NCBI GenBank assembly: GCA_045637505.1
Contig: JAZTZO010000033.1
Location: 1-26,953, forward strand
Length of the DNA stretch: 26,953 bases
Direction: 5' to 3'
Origin: RGIG4079 sp045637505
GTDB lineage: Bacteria; Bacteroidota; Bacteroidia; Bacteroidales; Muribaculaceae
Each line of letters begins with the position of its first letter. Position 1 is the stretch's first letter. The notes under the pieces were generated by a model that worked only from the letters and a program-made list of their open reading frames with translations, had not been told where the DNA came from and did no database searches. This document shows, piece after piece, positions 24,267-26,953 of this stretch. A program made the position numbers and the translations under genes.

Positions 24267-24338
24267 AAAAAATTACCCGGTTTAATTGTCATTCATTTTC
24301 TACGCCCACCCTTAAAGCGAATATTGACAATTACCGAG
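24265..24338 (-). terminator. Expression-platform terminator of the btuB riboswitch
   Basis: On the - strand the arm at 24325-24338 (CTCGGTAATTGTCA) pairs with 24276-24291 (TGACAATTAAACCGGG). This gives nine pairs, a two-base bulge and five more pairs with one G-U, across a 33-base loop. TAA and eight T's follow (24265-24272). The T-tract leads straight into the TTG start of btuB. Binding of cobalamin would favour this stem and stop the transcript before btuB. Confidence 0.7.
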
Positions 24339-24374
24339 CAAAACCTGAAGAATTTCAGAAACCAGCCATGTAAT

Positions 24375-24503
24375 TTAGCCACACTTTTCGAGCGAAAGCG
24401 ACTAATAGTGGATTCTCAACCACTTCGGTTCCTGACTTTGAGTCAACGATTTGACATCTACACAGTTGCGCGACAGTACGTGATTCTCACACGTTTCCCG
24501 AAT
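24375..24503 (-). promoter_or_regulatory. Cobalamin riboswitch upstream of btuB
   Basis: It carries the same ordered elements as the other copy: CGGGAAACGTGTGAGAATCA, ACTGTCGCGCAACTGT, GTCAGGAACCGAAGTGG and AGTCGCTTTCGCTCG. The middle, non-core stem is different in sequence and shorter, so the two are related paralogues and not a recent duplication. A -7 box TACCTTTG lies just upstream on the - strand (24513-24520); no good -33 box is seen. Edges are approximate. Confidence 0.93.
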
Positions 24504-24512
24504 ATTTCATCA

Positions 24513-24520
24513 CAAAGGTA
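24513..24520 (-). promoter_or_regulatory. -7 promoter box of the btuB transcript
   Basis: TACCTTTG on the - strand matches TAnnTTTG and lies about 10 bases before the riboswitch aptamer. The region between here and the divergent transporter gene is AT-rich. Confidence 0.5.
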
Positions 24521-24616
24521 TAACAAATAATTGAATATTGAGTATTAATGCAATAAAAAAATACATGCCGATGCTCATCTTCTTTATTAATCAAGATTAA
24601 TCTCGTTGTGAGGGCA

Positions 24617-24649
24617 ATTGTTAATTCTCAACTTTATTGCGTAACTTTG
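24617..24649 (+). promoter_or_regulatory. Promoter of the bile-acid/sodium symporter family gene
   Basis: The -7 box TAACTTTG (24642-24649) is a perfect match, with ATTG (24617-24620) 21 bases upstream as a weak -33. The ATG begins only 4 bases after the -7 box, so the mRNA may be leaderless or nearly so. Confidence 0.5.
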
Positions 24650-24653
24650 CACC

Positions 24654-25580
24654 ATGAATGGTGCTGAATTTCGTAAAAAGTTAAAACAATGGATGCTACC
24701 CATCGCAATGATAGGTGGTGTAGTTCTACACGAAACACTCGACAAAGTCTCTTTTATTACCCCCTACCTCATATTTGCCATGTTGGTCATAACCTTTTGC
24801 AAGGTAAAGCCTCGCGAATTTAAGGTTGAACGCATGTCGTGGTGGCTGCTTCTCGTTCAAATTGGAGGAGCTTTAATATCATATTTTATAATAGCCCCAT
24901 TTAATGAAGTGGTAGCACAAGGTATTATGATATGTTTCCTATGCCCAACAGCCTCGGCTGCTCCTGTGGTAACCGGGATGCTTGGTGGTAGTGTATCGCG
25001 CGTGACAACGTTTTCAATCATGAGCAATATAGCAGTTGCCATTATTGCTCCTATATTATTTGCCAAATTCACTTCAACTGGCGCAGAGATAACCCTTCCA
25101 GCAACAATTGATGCAGGATTGTCTATACTCCAAAAAGTTGCACCCCTGTTGATTTTACCCATGCTAATTGCCTTCATTTTACAACGCGTCACCCCTAAAT
25201 TGAATAAGGCGATTGCTAATCATCATAGCGTATCGTTTTATTTATGGGCAATCGCATTGTTTATTGTCGTTGGCCGGGCTGTGAGTTTCATCATCAACGA
25301 GCCTCGAGAAGAAATACCATCGATGATAATTATAGGGATAGGAGCTGCAGCGGTGTGTGTATTCCAATTTTGGATTGGGCGCAAGATAGGTGCAAAATAT
25401 GGCGATAAAGTAGCAGGCGCACAAGGATTAGGGCAAAAAAACACTATTCTTGCAATATGGATGACTCTAACATGGTTGCACCCTCTTGCATCAGTAGGTC
25501 CTGCAACATATATTGCGTGGCAAAATATAATCAATTCAGCCCAGGTATATAATAGGGGCAGGAATTGTAAAAAAAATTAA
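24654..25580 (+). CDS. Bile acid:sodium symporter (BASS) family transporter
   Basis: The 308-residue inner-membrane protein has about nine hydrophobic segments. Typical BASS features are the LCPTASAAPVVTGMLGGS helix break (about residues 99-116) and the second crossover GLGQKNTILAIWMTLTWLHPLASVGPATY near the C-terminus. The family uses a sodium gradient to move organic anions; bile acids, pantoate and keto acids are known substrates of different members, so the substrate is open. It is divergent from btuB and is followed by a Crp-type regulator with its own promoter. The C-terminus is short and basic (NRGRNCKKN). Confidence 0.88.
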   Translation: MNGAEFRKKLKQWMLPIAMIGGVVLHETLDKVSFITPYLIFAMLVITFCKVKPREFKVERMSWWLLLVQIGGALISYFIIAPFNEVVAQGIMICFLCPTASAAPVVTGMLGGSVSRVTTFSIMSNIAVAIIAPILFAKFTSTGAEITLPATIDAGLSILQKVAPLLILPMLIAFILQRVTPKLNKAIANHHSVSFYLWAIALFIVVGRAVSFIINEPREEIPSMIIIGIGAAAVCVFQFWIGRKIGAKYGDKVAGAQGLGQKNTILAIWMTLTWLHPLASVGPATYIAWQNIINSAQVYNRGRNCKKN

Positions 25581-25594
25581 ATTACACTTAAGAT

Positions 25595-25625
25595 TTTGGT
25601 CATAAAAACTTTACACCTATATTTG
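25595..25625 (+). promoter_or_regulatory. Near-perfect Bacteroidetes promoter of the Crp/Fnr gene
   Basis: TTTG at 25595-25598, then exactly 19 bases, then TATATTTG at 25618-25625. It lies 26 bases before the start codon, so the regulator has a promoter of its own. Confidence 0.75.
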
Positions 25626-25651
25626 CGTTATAATAGAAAAAATGGATAGTT

Positions 25652-26326
25652 ATGGATAGTATGTATGAAATCCTCAAAGGCTTACCGTTGTTTAATGGAG
25701 CTACAACTGAACGCATTTCCGACATTGTGGGAAAAGCGAAGTTCCATTTTTTAAAATACCTTGCAGGAGAGCGATTAATTACATCGGGCGAACCTTGTAC
25801 TCACATAAAGTTTGTTATCTCAGGGCAAGTGCGTTCAACTATAGCAAACGCATCTGATCGTTTTAAAGTTTCTCAAACATTATCGGCCCCCAATGTCATA
25901 GCCCCAGAGTTCCTATTTGGACTTGCCACCAATTATCCATGTACTGTCGAAGCAATAACCGATGTGAGCATTTTACAAATATCAAAAAACGATTACATAA
26001 CCATCCTTAATCGCGACCATATATTCCTATATAACTTTATGAATATATTATCGATGAACGCTCAAAAATCGGTTGACGGCATCCTTGCTCTATCATCGGG
26101 CAATCTTGAAGAGCGCATTGCATTTTGGATTATAGCACTTACACAAAGTAGTGGAAGCGATATAAAAATATCTTGCCGACAACGCGACCTTTACTCCCTC
26201 TTTGGAGTGCAACGCACATCGTTCTTCTCAACTCTTGAATCTATGAAGCAACGTGGCATCATTGATTATACTCAAAATGAAATTAGTGTAATCTCTCGTC
26301 CCGATTTAGTAAAATTAATTCGTTAA
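25652..26326 (+). CDS. Crp/Fnr-family transcriptional regulator
   Basis: The 224-residue protein has a cyclic-nucleotide-binding-like sensor domain (about 1-130: FKLPL-type opening ILKGLPLFNG, GERLITSGEPCTHIKFVISGQVR) and a C-terminal winged helix-turn-helix (about 150-215: LEERIAFWI, CRQRDLYSLFGVQRTSFFSTLESMKQRGII). No cysteine pattern for an Fnr-type iron-sulfur cluster is seen, and the phosphate-binding motif of true cAMP receptors is not clear, so the ligand is unknown. An ATG at 25642 runs into a stop within a few codons, so 25652 is the start. It may control the transporter upstream, but the intervening promoter shows it is separately expressed. A strong terminator follows. Confidence 0.9.
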   Translation: MDSMYEILKGLPLFNGATTERISDIVGKAKFHFLKYLAGERLITSGEPCTHIKFVISGQVRSTIANASDRFKVSQTLSAPNVIAPEFLFGLATNYPCTVEAITDVSILQISKNDYITILNRDHIFLYNFMNILSMNAQKSVDGILALSSGNLEERIAFWIIALTQSSGSDIKISCRQRDLYSLFGVQRTSFFSTLESMKQRGIIDYTQNEISVISRPDLVKLIR

Positions 26327-26349
26327 TAAAGTTCATTTAATACAACAAA

Positions 26350-26388
26350 AAGGCAAATGGTTAAGCAAGACCATTTGCCTTATTTTTT
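26350..26388 (+). terminator. Intrinsic terminator of the Crp/Fnr gene
   Basis: AAGGCAAATGGT pairs exactly with ACCATTTGCCTT across an 8-base loop, followed by ATTTTTT. It starts 23 bases after the stop codon. Confidence 0.9.
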
Positions 26389-26577
26389 ACCCACTTTTTC
26401 GCGCATTTTTACTACTTTCAACCATAGAAAAACGCCATATTATTCAATATTAGCATTTATATTCACTATAAATCATATTATCACTAAAACACACAAACTC
26501 AAAATATTACATATCATATTATTCATTTTCCATTTATATTATACTTATATTTTGATTCAACACTCCACTAAATGCAA

Positions 26578-26585
26578 TAAATTTG
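26578..26585 (+). promoter_or_regulatory. -7 promoter box ahead of the 26.6-kb candidate RNA
   Basis: TAAATTTG matches TAnnTTTG and is followed by CAATG, as at 18737 and (TAATG) at 12080. A TTTG lies at 26551-26554, but the spacing of 23 bases is longer than usual. Confidence 0.45.
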
Positions 26586-26589
26586 CAAT

Positions 26590-26809
26590 GTAAAATAATT
26601 AATTAGCCTAAAGGAATAGGCAATAATAGATATAATATATTAGGAAATAATTTTTAGGGTTAGTATTTAATGTTAGATTTTAGATGCGTTTAAGCACTAC
26701 ATGAAAAAAGCAAAAATTGATAATCGTGTTTTATGTTAGGTTTGTTTAACTTGGGAAACCAAGAAACATAAAGAAGCCAACCTGTGAAGGATGGCTTCTT
26801 TTATTTTTA
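26590..26809 (+). ncRNA. Candidate small RNA B, structured, ending in a terminator
   Basis: The gap of about 530 bases between the Crp/Fnr gene and the IS has no convincing reading frame. Bases 26390-26577 are AT-rich with nothing recognised. From the promoter at 26578 to the terminator ending at 26809 the RNA would be about 220 bases. It holds a small stem GCCTA/TAGGC near its 5' end, the boxes TGTTAGATTTTAG and GTTTTATGTTAG (the latter identical to 18845-18856), and a nested fold: TTTATGTT (26730-26737) pairs with AACATAAA (26765-26772) and encloses CTTGG-GAAA-CCAAG (26750-26763), a stem with a GNRA loop. The terminator follows directly. Confidence 0.5.
26771..26809 (+). terminator. Intrinsic terminator of candidate RNA B
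   Basis: AAGAAGCCA pairs exactly with TGGCTTCTT, with a further CC/GG pair inside, and is followed by TTATTTTT. It ends 5 bases before the IS terminal repeat, so the IS lies just beyond the transcript. Confidence 0.85.
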
Positions 26810-26814
26810 CACAT

Positions 26815-26839
26815 TGTCACGTCCTGAAATAGCGTTACA
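26815..26839 (+). repeat. Left terminal inverted repeat (IRL) of the IS
   Basis: TGTCACGTCCTGAAATAGCG followed by TTACA matches the inward reading of the repeat at 116-140 at 21 of 25 positions. It lies 17 bases before the orfA start. Confidence 0.8.
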
Positions 26840-26856
26840 CTAAAAAGAGTAAAGCT

Positions 26857-26953
26857 ATGGAAGAAAATGTTAAAGGCTTGTATATCAAGCGAACGCAACG
26901 AGATTATCCGATGAGTTTCAAATTGCAAGTAGTCCGAGAAGTTGAGAGCGGAG
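26857..26953 (+). CDS. IS3-family transposase OrfA (N-terminal part only)
   Basis: The frame opens with ATG at 26857 and stays open for 32 codons to the window edge. The protein begins MEENVKGLYIKRTQRDYPMS and continues FKLQVVREVESG. The F-K-L-x-V-V-x-E-V-E-x-G pattern is the first helix of the DNA-binding helix-turn-helix of IS3/IS911-type OrfA. The rest of the gene and the frameshift into orfB are outside the window. Confidence 0.82.
   Translation, partial: MEENVKGLYIKRTQRDYPMSFKLQVVREVESG

Larger units (their letters stand above)
26815..26953 (+). mobile_element. 5' end of an IS3-family insertion sequence (runs off the window)
   Basis: It begins with TGT and an inverted repeat matching the IS end at 116-140, then the start of orfA. 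It points in the same direction as the copy at the left edge. The element lies between candidate RNA B and whatever follows beyond the window. Its target duplication would involve the bases just before 26815 (acat or part of it), which cannot be confirmed here. Confidence 0.85.

Noticed and set aside
24265..24272. Eight-T tract at the btuB start as a phase-variable switch
   Set aside because: The tract is fully explained as the U-run of a stable terminator stem. Length variation remains possible but there is no direct sign of it; slippage is mentioned only as a check.
26357..26593. A 78-codon open frame after the Crp/Fnr gene
   Set aside because: It begins inside the terminator hairpin and its stop lies past the promoter at 26578. 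The composition is that of translated AT-rich DNA (many I, F, H, T, Y) with no domain or signal.
1..26953. Composite transposon carrying the whole window as cargo
   Set aside because: The DNA between the IS copies is mostly conserved housekeeping and envelope genes in normal order and composition, not transfer cargo. One copy also disrupts a native gene.
1..26953. tRNA genes, rRNA genes, CRISPR arrays, phage genes, toxin-antitoxin or defence genes
   Set aside because: I looked for them on both strands and found no cloverleaf, regular repeat-spacer pattern or recognisable phage or defence protein.

Overview
The window looks like chromosomal DNA from a gut-type member of the order Bacteroidales. 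Several independent signs agree: promoters of the Bacteroidetes form (TTTG, about 19 bases, TAnnTTTG), starts without Shine-Dalgarno sequences, lipoproteins with acidic residues after the lipid cysteine, the long (about 600-residue) form of IspG, and families typical of the group (head-GIN proteins, a DUF6377 regulator, a Wzi-type barrel, BtuG and DUF4465 lipoproteins). A family-level assignment is not possible from the sequence alone.

Both edges of the window lie inside copies of what appears to be one IS3-family insertion sequence, in the same orientation. The left edge holds the 3' end of one copy (end of orfB, a hairpin and the right terminal repeat at 116-140). This copy has cut a CaCA-family Na+/Ca2+ antiporter gene, leaving only its 3' part. 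The right edge holds the left terminal repeat (26815-26839) and the first codons of orfA. The two terminal repeats match at 21 of 25 positions.

From left to right: the antiporter remnant (+) converges on an iron-dependent alcohol dehydrogenase (-) across a 34-bp perfect palindrome. A tight + strand housekeeping cluster follows: rpoN, a PAP2-like membrane protein, purE, ispG and an M16 peptidase (about 2.0-7.8 kb). Next come dusB and two exported head-GIN proteins (7.9-10.5 kb). A surface-glycan region spans 10.5-18.6 kb: a flippase, a Wzi-type barrel, a small lipoprotein, a LegB-like dehydratase, a NeuD/LegH acetyltransferase, a NeuB/LegI synthase and a membrane-anchored TPR/DUF6377 regulator. 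It looks like part of a nonulosonic (legionaminic or sialic type) acid pathway, but the aminotransferase, the hydrolysing 2-epimerase and the CMP-transferase are not in the window.

The - strand from 24.5 to 19.0 kb is a vitamin B12 capture locus with two cobalamin riboswitches, each followed by an intrinsic terminator. One riboswitch controls btuB, a surface lipoprotein of unknown role, and a BtuG-like beta-propeller lipoprotein. The other controls a DUF4465 lipoprotein. The last + strand genes are a bile-acid/sodium symporter family transporter and a Crp/Fnr regulator.

Three gene-free intervals (about 12.06-12.24, 18.74-18.92 and 26.58-26.81 kb) each pair a good promoter with an intrinsic terminator and hold no convincing reading frame. 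They are candidate small RNAs or leaders. Two of them share short sequence boxes and a similar folded 3' end. With the B12 locus, they are the least explained parts of the window.
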